Positions 8,344-15,465 of a stretch of DNA of 32,045 nucleotides are shown here, in pieces (the stretch's first letter is position 1; each line of letters begins with the position of its first letter). Location: NCBI GenBank assembly GCA_035763125.1, contig DASUBU010000231.1, positions 1-32,045 of the forward strand. The letters are read 5' to 3'. Below the pieces are notes generated by a model, which saw only the letters and a program-made list of their open reading frames with translations, made no database searches and was not told the DNA's origin. The position numbers and the translations under genes were made by a program. The DNA comes from SMAG-U1939 sp035763125. GTDB taxonomy: Bacteria > Chloroflexota > Ktedonobacteria > Ktedonobacterales > JADMIN01.

Positions 8344-9549
8344 TTACTCGGCCTGCGGCAGATCGCTCACCGCCACCGGCTCCGCCGAGGTGTGACCATT
8401 GGCCTTAGCGGCCTGTTCCTCATGGGCGCCGCGGCCGTCATGGCCGTACTCGCGGATGAACTCTTCGGTCATCAGGCGGGCTTGCTCGTCGGTGTATTGG
8501 ATCGCCGGCGACTTCATGAAGTAGGCCGAGGGGCCCAGCAACGCGCCGCCGATGCCGTTATCCATGGCGAGCTTGGCGCAGCGCAGCGCGTCAATCACCA
8601 CGCCGGCTGAGTTGGGCGAGTCCCACACCTCCAGCTTCAGCTCGACGTTCAGCGGCACATCGCCAAAGGTGCGCCCCTCCAGGCGAATGAACGCGAACTT
8701 GCGGTCGGTGAGCCAGGGCACGTAGTCGCTGGGGCCGACGTGAACGTTATTGGTGCCGAGGTCATAGTCGAGCTGGCTGATGACGGCGTTGGTCTTCGAG
8801 ATCTTCTTCGACTCCAGCCGCTCACGCTCGAGCATGTTGTAGAAGTCGGTGTTGCCGCCGACATTGAGCTGGTACGTGCGCTCCACTTTGACGCCGCGCT
8901 CGCGGAAGAGCCGCGCCAGCGTGCGGTGAACGATGGTGGCGCCCACTTGGCTCTTGATGTCGTCGCCCACGATCGGCAGCCGCGCCTCTTCGAAGCGATG
9001 GCGCCAGTACTCCTCGCGGCCGATGAAGACCGGGATGCAGTTGACGAAGCCGCAGCCGGCGTCGAGCACCTGCTCCACGTACCACTTGGTCGCCATCTCG
9101 CTGCCGACCGGCAGGTAGTTAATGACGATATCCGTGCCGGTGTCTTTGAGGACATTGACGATGTCGGCGGTGGGGCCGGGCGCCTTGGTAATCACCTGCG
9201 AGAGGTACTTGCCCAGGCCGTCGTGCGTCATGCCGCGCACGACCCTGACTCCCGTGGCTGGCACCTCGCTGAACTTGTAGGTGTTGTTCGGACCGGCGAA
9301 GATCGCCTCATTGATGTCCTTGCCCACCTTCTCGGCGTCAATGTCAATGGCCGCCGAGAACTCGATATCGCTGATGTGGTAGCCGCCCAGATTGACGTGC
9401 ATCAACCCAGGGATGAAGTCGTCTTCAGCGGCCTGCTTGTAGTACTCGACACCCTGGATCAGCGACGAGGCGCAGTTGCCCACGCCAATGATCCCGACCC
9501 GCACCTTCTTCTTGCCCACAGCCTGTATCTCCTCGTGAATCGCCGCCAT
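8344..9549 (-). CDS. ino1: Inositol-1-phosphate synthase (Ino1)
   Basis: 401 aa, NAD-dependent isomerisation of glucose-6-phosphate to 1L-myo-inositol-1-phosphate. The Rossmann loop is GVGNCASS (22-29). Other diagnostic blocks are IVGDDIKSQVGAT (193-205, conserved K199), the signature LNVGGNTDFYNML (228-240), SKKISKT (247-253) and VWDSPNSAGVVIDALRCAK (308-326). It matches the compact prokaryotic form of the family rather than the longer eukaryotic one. The last ~30 residues are a polar Ala/Glu/His tail without visible counterpart. The start at 9549 lacks a strong Shine-Dalgarno, but it is the only ATG that keeps the N-terminal fold complete. It supplies inositol phosphate for the phosphatidyltransferase downstream. 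An ArsR-type regulator ends 90 bp upstream on the same strand. Confidence 0.95.
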   Translation of the reverse strand: MAAIHEEIQAVGKKKVRVGIIGVGNCASSLIQGVEYYKQAAEDDFIPGLMHVNLGGYHISDIEFSAAIDIDAEKVGKDINEAIFAGPNNTYKFSEVPATGVRVVRGMTHDGLGKYLSQVITKAPGPTADIVNVLKDTGTDIVINYLPVGSEMATKWYVEQVLDAGCGFVNCIPVFIGREEYWRHRFEEARLPIVGDDIKSQVGATIVHRTLARLFRERGVKVERTYQLNVGGNTDFYNMLERERLESKKISKTNAVISQLDYDLGTNNVHVGPSDYVPWLTDRKFAFIRLEGRTFGDVPLNVELKLEVWDSPNSAGVVIDALRCAKLAMDNGIGGALLGPSAYFMKSPAIQYTDEQARLMTEEFIREYGHDGRGAHEEQAAKANGHTSAEPVAVSDLPQAE

Positions 9550-9639
9550 GCTCTGGCGGCCCGCCCGGCGCGCCGCGTGGCGCGCCCTGGTCGTCTTGCT
9601 TGCTGTCCGCTCGTGCTCGCGCGTGCGCGTGTGCTCATG

Positions 9640-10038
9640 CTACCTGCGCGCGCCGGTCCTATCGGCTGGCGACGGGGCCGACCCCACCACCGGTGGCGCG
9701 GGCCGGAGGGGGAGTGTCTGAGACGGCCCCACCACCAGCTCGCTCAGCATCCGCAGGCTAGCCTGATACCGCTCGCGGTCCAGTGTACAATACACCAGCC
9801 GGCCCGTCCGGCGTGTTTGCACGAGCGTCGCGCGCCTCAGCATCGTCAGGTGCCACGAGACCAACGGCTGACTGACGAGCCGGCCGCCTACCACCAACTG
9901 CTGCGTCAGGTCGGTGACGGTCATCTCGCCCTGGCGGCCGAGGATCTCCACGATGTGCAGCCGCACCACGTCGCCGAGCGCGCGTAGCGTGCGCTTGAGG
10001 TCGAGGTAGTCGCGCTCCGTGCTGATGCTCTCGTCCAC
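9640..10038 (-). CDS. ArsR-family winged-helix transcriptional regulator
   Basis: 132 aa. The fold follows ArsR repressors: a helix LKRTLRALGDVVRLHIVEIL (14-33), a recognition region with SQPLVSWHLTML (56-67), and a wing around TRRTGRLVYCTL (75-86). The classic metal-sensing ELCVC motif is absent and only one cysteine (C84) is present, so metal sensing is unlikely. The proline-rich tail (about 105-132) is unusual. The start is a GTG at 10038 with GAGG 5 nt upstream. It lies directly upstream of ino1 in the same direction, so it may control the inositol-lipid genes and itself. That link is inference from position. Confidence 0.8.
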   Translation of the reverse strand: MDESISTERDYLDLKRTLRALGDVVRLHIVEILGRQGEMTVTDLTQQLVVGGRLVSQPLVSWHLTMLRRATLVQTRRTGRLVYCTLDRERYQASLRMLSELVVGPSQTLPLRPAPPVVGSAPSPADRTGARR

Positions 10039-10108
10039 GTCAACCTCGTTCTCCTCGGTGCCGCTCTTGCCGTGGCACGTGCTCCCTCGCGTCCCACATC
10101 AAGGTCGG

Positions 10109-10133
10109 CTATATGTAGTTTTGCTATATAAAG
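10109..10133. repeat. A/T-rich direct repeat, possible ArsR operator
   Basis: Two copies, CTATATGTAG (10109-10118) and CTATATAAAG (10124-10133), have a 15-bp period and stand out as a rare A/T island in G/C-rich DNA. Each contains the self-complementary TATAT(A) core. It lies between the ArsR-type gene's start and a good candidate promoter, so autoregulation is plausible but unproven. Confidence 0.35.
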
Positions 10134-10157
10134 GACCGCTTATGTGTCCTGGGTATG

Positions 10158-10187
10158 GTTGTACCCGATGGCGCGGACTTGTGTCAA
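10158..10187 (-). promoter_or_regulatory. Candidate sigma70-type promoter for the ArsR-type gene and lipid cluster
   Basis: On the minus strand, a consensus -35 TTGACA (10182-10187) and a -10 TACAAC (10158-10163) are separated by 18 bp. It is about 120 bp upstream of the regulator's GTG start and points leftward into it. It overlaps no other gene. Confidence 0.5.
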
Positions 10188-10192
10188 GCTCG

Positions 10193-10567
10193 TCACATTG
10201 ATTGGCGCGAGGGCCGCGGTCTCCGGCCGCCGACATCCACCGCTGCGCAGGTGTCGCAGGCGCGAACTGCTGTGCGGCCCCTATGCCCACGTACCGTACC
10301 AGCCATGCGCAGGCCGCCATCCAGGCAGTACGGACATGGCGCTACCTGCACCAGCTCGGCATCGCGCACGGGCCGGAACGACGGCCGCATCATGACGGCG
10401 AGCAGCTCGTCACTGCGCAGTTGCATGAGGGCGCGTATGGCGCGCCAGCCGGGCTCCACGTCTGCGAAGGGGCCGGAGGACGCTAGCTCTTCCCAGGCGG
10501 GCCCAGCGCTTGGCTTCGGCTCGGATGGCTCCCTGGCGTCGCCCGCGCTCCCCATAGATGATCCCAT
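10193..10567 (-). CDS. Small zinc-ribbon protein, function unknown
   Basis: 124 aa. Residues 78-107 contain CPYC (C78, C81) and CDTC (C104, C107), the spacing of a treble-clef/zinc-ribbon knuckle pair. The N-terminal 40 residues are Gly/Ser/Pro-rich and the region 41-77 looks helical. Codon usage is G/C-biased at third positions like its neighbours, which supports real coding. ATG 10567 has AAGGTGA 6 nt upstream and is preferred to a GTG three codons earlier. No family was recognised. It is divergent from manC and co-directional with the ArsR-type gene, but the promoter at 10158-10187 lies in between. Confidence 0.55.
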   Translation of the reverse strand: MGSSMGSAGDAREPSEPKPSAGPAWEELASSGPFADVEPGWRAIRALMQLRSDELLAVMMRPSFRPVRDAELVQVAPCPYCLDGGLRMAGTVRGHRGRTAVRACDTCAAVDVGGRRPRPSRQSM

Positions 10568-10950
10568 GTTGCTCACCTTCGTCTCTCTCTCAGGGCTGCG
10601 ATCCGCCGCCGGCCGCGGTGTCGCTCTCCTTGCCCCCGATGCTAGGACTGGGCACCTTGCGTGCCATCCTGTATGCCGCGACAGCGCATGTTTGCTGTCA
10701 TGTCACAGACTCCGGCTGCGCCATGCCCGCGGCGCGAGAATCCCGTGCTGTTGGCGAGCGGCCAGAGTGGTCCGGCTGCGCTTGCCCCGCGGCCTTTGAG
10801 TCCAGTACAATGCCTTCGCTTTGTATCCAGCAGCGCATGCAGCGGCCCGCCGCCGAGCGGGCAGCGGAGCACGCTGGCGTCATCGGCGCTCTCATCGAAA
10901 AGGAATCGCTCGCCCAGCAGACGAGCCTAGTGAGGAAGGCGAAGCCTGGC
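10568..10950. other. Divergent intergenic region between zinc-ribbon gene and manC
   Basis: 383 bp. The manC frame stays open through it, but its N-terminal extension has no family match. The only site I can support is the manC promoter candidate at 10782-10811. No leftward promoter for the zinc-ribbon gene was convincing. Confidence 0.45.
10782..10811 (+). promoter_or_regulatory. Candidate manC promoter
   Basis: -35 TTGCCC (10782-10787) and -10 TACAAT (10806-10811) are separated by 18 bp, about 140 bp before the manC start. The -10 is 5 of 6 to consensus; the -35 is weaker. Confidence 0.4.
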
Positions 10951-12045
10951 ATGTACGCCGCCATACTCGCCGGGGGCAGCGGGACGCGCCTCTGGCCGCT
11001 CAGCACGAAGGCTACTCCCAAACAGTTCCTGCCGCTGCCTGGTCCGCGCACCATGCTGCAAGAAACCGTCGCGCGTGTCGCGCCGCTGGCACCCGCCGAC
11101 CAGACCTACGTCATCACCTCTGGCGAGTATCGCGCCGAGGTTGCCGCGCAGCTTCCCATGCTGCCCGCCAGCAATATCGTCGTCGAGCCGTCGCCGCGCG
11201 GCACCGCTGCCGCCATTGGCCTCGCCGCGATATTGATCGCCGTACGCGAGCCGCGTGCCGTGATGGGGGTCTTTCCCGCCGACCACGCCATCGCCGACGC
11301 GGAGGGCTTCCGCTCCGCGCTGACCTTCGCCGAGATGGTCGCCCAGCAGGGCCAGCTCGTCACGCTTGGCATCACGCCCACCTATCCAGAAACCGGCTAC
11401 GGCTATATCCGCTTCGGCGATGAGCTGGCCCACCACGAGGGTCTTGCCGCGCACCGCGCCGAAGCGTTCGTCGAGAAGCCCAAGCGCGCGGTGGCTGAGG
11501 AGTATCTGCACGCCGGCTGCTATGTTTGGAACGCCGGTATCTTCCTGTGGCGGGTGGACCGCATCCTCGAAGAGATTCGTCGCTATCTGCCCGCACTCGC
11601 TGGGGTGCTCGACGAGATTACCTTTGCTGCCAGGCGCGCTGGCGGGCGGGTCACTCCAGAGCTGGAGCAGGCGATGGCGGCTCTGTGGCCCCACATCCAG
11701 GACAGCACCACGATTGACTATGGGATCATGGAGCGCGCCTCGGGCATCGCGGTAATCCCCATCTCTGTGGGCTGGAACGACATCGGAAGCTGGGCACAGG
11801 TTGCCACCCTCTTCGAGCGCGATGACCTCGGCAACGCTATCGTCGGGCTGCCAGCCAAGCGGCTGGTGGCGCTGGAGACGACCGACACTTTGATCTACAG
11901 CACGAGCGGGCGCGTGATCGCTACCGCCGGAGTGGACGGGCTGATCGTGGTGGATACCGGCGATCGGCTGCTGATCTGTGCCAAAGACCAGGTGCAAAAG
12001 GTCAAGGAGATCGTCGCCCAGATGCAGCGCCTCGGCCACGACTGA
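10951..12045 (+). CDS. manC: Mannose-1-phosphate guanylyltransferase
   Basis: 364 aa, makes GDP-mannose from mannose-1-phosphate and GTP in the cytoplasm. The nucleotide loop AILAGGSGTRLWPLSTK and PKQF (residues 4-26) are the pyrophosphorylase signature. FVEKPK (173-178) and CYVWNAGIFLWR follow, then WNDIGSWAQV near the C-terminus. It ends without the fused phosphomannose isomerase domain of long ManC/AlgA proteins. ATG 10951 starts the nucleotide loop correctly; GAGGAAGG lies 11 nt upstream. The frame is open far upstream to 10558, but that sequence shows no homology. GDP-mannose is the donor for PimA, so this gene joins functionally with the divergent lipid cluster. Confidence 0.92.
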   Translation: MYAAILAGGSGTRLWPLSTKATPKQFLPLPGPRTMLQETVARVAPLAPADQTYVITSGEYRAEVAAQLPMLPASNIVVEPSPRGTAAAIGLAAILIAVREPRAVMGVFPADHAIADAEGFRSALTFAEMVAQQGQLVTLGITPTYPETGYGYIRFGDELAHHEGLAAHRAEAFVEKPKRAVAEEYLHAGCYVWNAGIFLWRVDRILEEIRRYLPALAGVLDEITFAARRAGGRVTPELEQAMAALWPHIQDSTTIDYGIMERASGIAVIPISVGWNDIGSWAQVATLFERDDLGNAIVGLPAKRLVALETTDTLIYSTSGRVIATAGVDGLIVVDTGDRLLICAKDQVQKVKEIVAQMQRLGHD

Positions 12046-12201
12046 GGCTCCGCTATCGCCGCGGCTCCCATGGTCTTCGTGGCAGGCGGCTGGCCGAATG
12101 TGGACGTGCTGGCGGCTTTCGTCACATGGGCGCGAAGCAAATCTCAGTCGAAATTGGCGCGTTGGCTTGCGCCGAAAGGGCTACTCGATACGTCTCAGGC
12201 G

Positions 12202-12210
12202 TGCTATACT
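12202..12210 (+). promoter_or_regulatory. Extended -10 promoter candidate for the DUF4388 gene
   Basis: An extended -10, TG-n-TATACT, occurs about 135 bp before the DUF4388 start. No good -35 is visible at 16-18 bp, as is common for extended -10 promoters. The rest of the gap 12046-12343 shows no gene. Confidence 0.4.
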
Positions 12211-12343
12211 GCCCACGAAGCCGCTGTGTGGAGCGGGGAAGCGTTCTCCCGTTGGGGACACTGTGGTGGAGCACGCAAGCCAGGGGCACGCTGGAGTGGT
12301 GTTGTGAGTGGCCGGTGAGCAGCCGACAGAGGGCAAGTGTACT

Positions 12344-13207
12344 ATGGCAAAGCCACGCGTAACCGCCACCGATCAGCTTGCGAATGTGATCGAAGTGGTC
12401 GAGCTCGGCCGCCGTACGGGCCTGCTCTCCATCGAGCGTGGCTCCGGCTCTGTGCTCGAAGAGGGCGAGATCTACTTCCTCAACGGCCGCGCTATCTACG
12501 CCTCACTCGCCGGCTTGCGCGGCCGCGAGGCGCTGGGCGCCCTCAGCCGCTGGGGCCCCTGCCGTTTTGCCTTCGACCGCGATATTCCGGCCCCCGTGCC
12601 CAACATCTCCGCACAGATGCCTGCCGTGTACGGCGGCAACTCCAGCGGCCGCAGCTCCGACGCCACTCTCGCGCGCTCGCAGCCGGGCGCCTTTGGCTCC
12701 AGCCCTGGTGCCGGCGCCGGGCGTATTCCCGAAGGCAGCGGCGCCTGGACGTTCACGCCCCCGCCACCCGGCCCAGCTCCCCTGCCTCCGCAGATGCCTC
12801 CGCCCGATGTGTACCCCGCCTATGGCAGCTCTGGCCCGCTCAGCTCCGGCCCACTTGGCCCTGCGCCATTTGGCAGCTCGGGCGTGTATTCGTCTTCGAA
12901 CGCCGGGGGCCAATCGAGCTGGCCGGCTCCAGCCTCGAATGGCGTCCCTGGGCAGGGGCGTGCTCCCGCGGCGGCGCTGCCGGCCACCTATCTTGCGCGC
13001 CGGCCGCGCCGCGCGCCCGATGTGCGCGACCTGATGCATGTTGTCACCAGCCACAACCTCTCGCGCAGTCATCGCACGATTTTGCTGCTGGCCGATGGCG
13101 AGCACACGGTGCTCGATCTGGCGCGACTCTCCTCGAAGCCAGTGGACGAGGTGTCCGGGCTGCTCGACGAGCTCGAAGCGCGCGGCCTGATCTATTACTA
13201 CGGCTGA
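12344..13207 (+). CDS. DUF4388-domain protein with C-terminal winged-helix-like region
   Basis: 287 aa. Residues about 8-85 match DUF4388 (the strand-turn pattern TGLLSIERGSGS, then GEIYFLNGRAIYASLAG and REALGALSRW). This domain is found in regulators and two-component-associated proteins of Deinococcus, Cyanobacteria and Chloroflexota, and its biochemical role is unclear. Residues ~90-225 are a Pro/Gly/Ser linker. Residues ~228-287 look like a small winged helix (DGEHTVLDLARLSSKPVDEV, then LLDELEARGLIYYYG). No membrane segment is present. ATG 12344 has GAGGG about 10 nt upstream and fits the domain; a GTG at 12308 is the alternative. A regulatory or adaptor function is inferred. Confidence 0.8.
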   Translation: MAKPRVTATDQLANVIEVVELGRRTGLLSIERGSGSVLEEGEIYFLNGRAIYASLAGLRGREALGALSRWGPCRFAFDRDIPAPVPNISAQMPAVYGGNSSGRSSDATLARSQPGAFGSSPGAGAGRIPEGSGAWTFTPPPPGPAPLPPQMPPPDVYPAYGSSGPLSSGPLGPAPFGSSGVYSSSNAGGQSSWPAPASNGVPGQGRAPAAALPATYLARRPRRAPDVRDLMHVVTSHNLSRSHRTILLLADGEHTVLDLARLSSKPVDEVSGLLDELEARGLIYYYG

Positions 13208-13240
13208 TCGCTTACGGCTGATCGCTTACGGCTGATCGCT
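13202..13240. repeat. 14-bp tandem repeat across the DUF4388 stop codon
   Basis: Nearly three copies of GGCTGATCGCTTAC (13202-13215, 13216-13229, 13230-13240 partial). The first copy holds the gene's last Gly codon and TGA stop. Every copy carries a TGA, so slippage here would not extend the protein in this frame. Confidence 0.8.
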
Positions 13241-13296
13241 CGCGCTCGCTGCCATGCCGACCGTCGCTAGAGCCACGAGGCGCTCGCTACAGGGCC

Positions 13297-14439
13297 TCAC
13301 CCCCCTGCTGACGCCGCCGCTTCCGCCGGCGCCGGAAGCCGCACAACCGTCCCGGTCCGGGCGCTTTCGCGGGCCGCCTCGATCACCCGCAGCGCTCGCA
13401 GCGCTTCCTGCGCCGCGACTGGTGGTGGGCCGCCCGACGCCAGCGCGTCGCGCAGCAGCGCGTAGAACTGCTCGTACTGCCCTGGCAGCGTCTCTACCGC
13501 GCCATCCACGTGCACGCCCGCCACCTCGGTCGAGAGCCGGCCCCAGCGCTCGCGCGGCTCGGTCCCCCAGCCTTCAGCGCCGGGCCGCATGCCGAGGCGC
13601 AGCGCGTCTTCCTGGGGGTCCAGCCCGTATTTCTCGTAGCTGCCGCGCAGGCCCGCGATCCGGAAGCGCGGCCCCAGGATGCGCGCCACCACGCTCATCC
13701 ACAGGTGGGCGGTGATGCCCTGCTCGAACGTCAGCGCGACGAAGGCATCGTCATCCACCAGCGCGCCGGGGCGGCGCAGCGGCAGCTCCGCGTAGACCGC
13801 GCGTGGGGGGCCGAAGAGCACCATCGCCTGGTCAATCAAGTGGCTGCCCAGGTCGTAGAGCAGGCCACCTGCCTCCTCCGGCGCGGCGAACTCGCGCCAG
13901 GCGTCCGCGCGCGGGGTGGGGCGAAAACGCTCGAAGCGCGACTCGAAGCGCGTGACCGACCCCAGCGCATCGCCCGCGAGCAGCCGCTGAACGGTGAGGA
14001 AATCGCCATCCCAGCGCCGGTTCTGGAAGACTGTCAGCAGGAGGCCGGTCCGTTTGCTGGCAGCGATCAGACGCTCTGTCTCGGCGGTGGTCGCCGCGAC
14101 CGGCTTGTCAATCACCACCGGCAGGCCGGCATCCAGTGCGGCGATTCCCAGTGGGACGTGCAGGCGATTCGGCGTCGCCACCACCACCAGATCGTAGTGC
14201 TCTGGCGCGGCGAAGATCGCCTCCGCCGAGGGCAGCACCGCCGCCGTGGGGAAGTCACGCTCCGCCTGTGCCTTGCGCTCGGCATTCGCCGTCACGATGG
14301 CGGCCACGCGCATGCCTGGCGTGGCGGCGATCAGCGGCGTATGGAAGACCGCCCCCGCCAGGCCATAGCCGATGATGGCTGCCCGCAGCTCGGCGCCGCC
14401 CTGTCTGCCAGTGGTTTCCGCGCTCGTGGCCTCCGCCAT
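13297..14439 (-). CDS. iolW: Gfo/Idh/MocA oxidoreductase, IolW (scyllo-inositol dehydrogenase)-like
   Basis: 380 aa NAD(P)-dependent dehydrogenase. The N-terminal Rossmann loop GYGLAGAVFHTPL (24-36), DKP (111-113, more often EKP), QNRRWDGDFLTVQRL (139-153) and the catalytic D-x-G-x-H-x2-D block LYDLGSHLIDQ (D197, H200, D203) are visible. The GYGLxGxVFH and NRRWDxDFLT blocks closely recall B. subtilis YvaA/IolW and E. coli YdgJ, a subgroup acting on scyllo-inositol with NADP(H). Glucose or another cyclitol remains possible. The start at 14439 has GGAGGG 4 nt upstream. It is the last gene after an SDR and an ABC sugar transporter. The link to inositol is notable because ino1 is in the same window. 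Confidence 0.87.
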   Translation of the reverse strand: MAEATSAETTGRQGGAELRAAIIGYGLAGAVFHTPLIAATPGMRVAAIVTANAERKAQAERDFPTAAVLPSAEAIFAAPEHYDLVVVATPNRLHVPLGIAALDAGLPVVIDKPVAATTAETERLIAASKRTGLLLTVFQNRRWDGDFLTVQRLLAGDALGSVTRFESRFERFRPTPRADAWREFAAPEEAGGLLYDLGSHLIDQAMVLFGPPRAVYAELPLRRPGALVDDDAFVALTFEQGITAHLWMSVVARILGPRFRIAGLRGSYEKYGLDPQEDALRLGMRPGAEGWGTEPRERWGRLSTEVAGVHVDGAVETLPGQYEQFYALLRDALASGGPPPVAAQEALRALRVIEAARESARTGTVVRLPAPAEAAASAGG

Positions 14440-14553
14440 TCTTCCCTCCCGCTGCGCCTCATGTGGCCCACAGCGCCCGCGTTCAGCACGACCCGTGTTG
14501 TGTGCTGCGGGCCTCTGTTGCCTCCGCTGCCTTCGCGGTAGTGATAAGGCCTC

Positions 14554-15321
14554 TTACTCCGGATCGCGCCCCGCCAGCGGCTCGACCATCGGCCGCATGC
14601 GAATCTCCATGATGCGCGAGTCCGGCGCCTGCGTCGCCATCAGCAGCACCGCGCGCGCCACGTCGTCGGCCTCCAGCATGCCCGAGGCAGCCACACCTTC
14701 TGGCGTGCGGCCGGTGCCCAGCGCCAGCTCGGTCTTGACGCCGCCAGGACAGACCGCGCCCACCTTGATGCCGTGGGGACGCAGCTCGCGGTCGAGCGCC
14801 TGGGTGAAGCCAACCTGGGCGAACTTGGTGGCGCAATAGACCGACTCACCGGCGAAGCCCATCACGCCGGCCATGGAGGCGACGTTGATGATGGTGCCGG
14901 CGCCTTGCGCGAGCAGCACAGGCACCGCGTGGCGCGTGAAGAGAAACGTGCTGCGCATGTTGGTGTCCATCATCGCGTCGTAGTCATCGGCGGTGGTCTC
15001 GGCAAGCGACTTGTAGATCGCGATGCCAGCGTTGTTGACGAGCAGATCGAGATGGCCGAGGCCGCTCGCGGCCTCCACCGCTCGTCGAGCCGTCTCCTCC
15101 TCGCGCACGTCGCCGGCGATCACCGTGCAACGCCGGCCCTGGCCGCGCGCCTGGGCGGCCAGGGCCTCCAGCCGCTCCGCGCGCCGCGCGACCAGCACAA
15201 GGTCCGCGCCTTCGCCTAGCAGAGCGCGGGAAATCGCCGCGCCGATGCCTGAGCTTGCGCCGGTAATCAGCGCCACTTGCCCTGCCAGCCTGCCGCCCGT
15301 GCCGGGCGCTGTGCTCGTCAT
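14554..15321 (-). CDS. Short-chain dehydrogenase/reductase
   Basis: 255 aa classical SDR. Cofactor loop TGASSGIG (20-27), NNAG (96-99), N121, catalytic S149, Y162 and K166 (YCATK) are all present. An Arg pair after the second strand (VARRAER, 44-50) favours NADP(H). The substrate cannot be assigned; the YdfG-like general SDR pattern covers 3-hydroxy acids, sugars and polyols. ATG 15321 has AAGGAG 7 nt upstream, so the short upstream extension was dropped. It lies 144 bp after the permease and 114 bp before the IolW-like gene, suggesting a role in oxidising the imported sugar or cyclitol. Confidence 0.88.
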   Translation of the reverse strand: MTSTAPGTGGRLAGQVALITGASSGIGAAISRALLGEGADLVLVARRAERLEALAAQARGQGRRCTVIAGDVREEETARRAVEAASGLGHLDLLVNNAGIAIYKSLAETTADDYDAMMDTNMRSTFLFTRHAVPVLLAQGAGTIINVASMAGVMGFAGESVYCATKFAQVGFTQALDRELRPHGIKVGAVCPGGVKTELALGTGRTPEGVAASGMLEADDVARAVLLMATQAPDSRIMEIRMRPMVEPLAGRDPE

Positions 15322-15465
15322 CGCTGCGCTCCTTCCTGGATCACATCTGCACACACGCCCGCGCTGCCGGTCAGCGCGGCTTGCCAGCCGGGCGCCAAAG
15401 CCGCCGGCCAGCGCACCAGAAGCAGCATGCTGGCCGGCGCAGCGAGCGGCATCAATAGAACAGCC

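Noticed and set aside
10558..10950. N-terminal extension of manC
   Set aside because: The frame is open, but the GT nucleotide loop must lie at the N-terminus and the extension contains the promoter candidate.
10927..12039. Leftward 370-codon frame opposite manC
   Set aside because: manC motifs are unambiguous on the plus strand; the antisense product has no family pattern.
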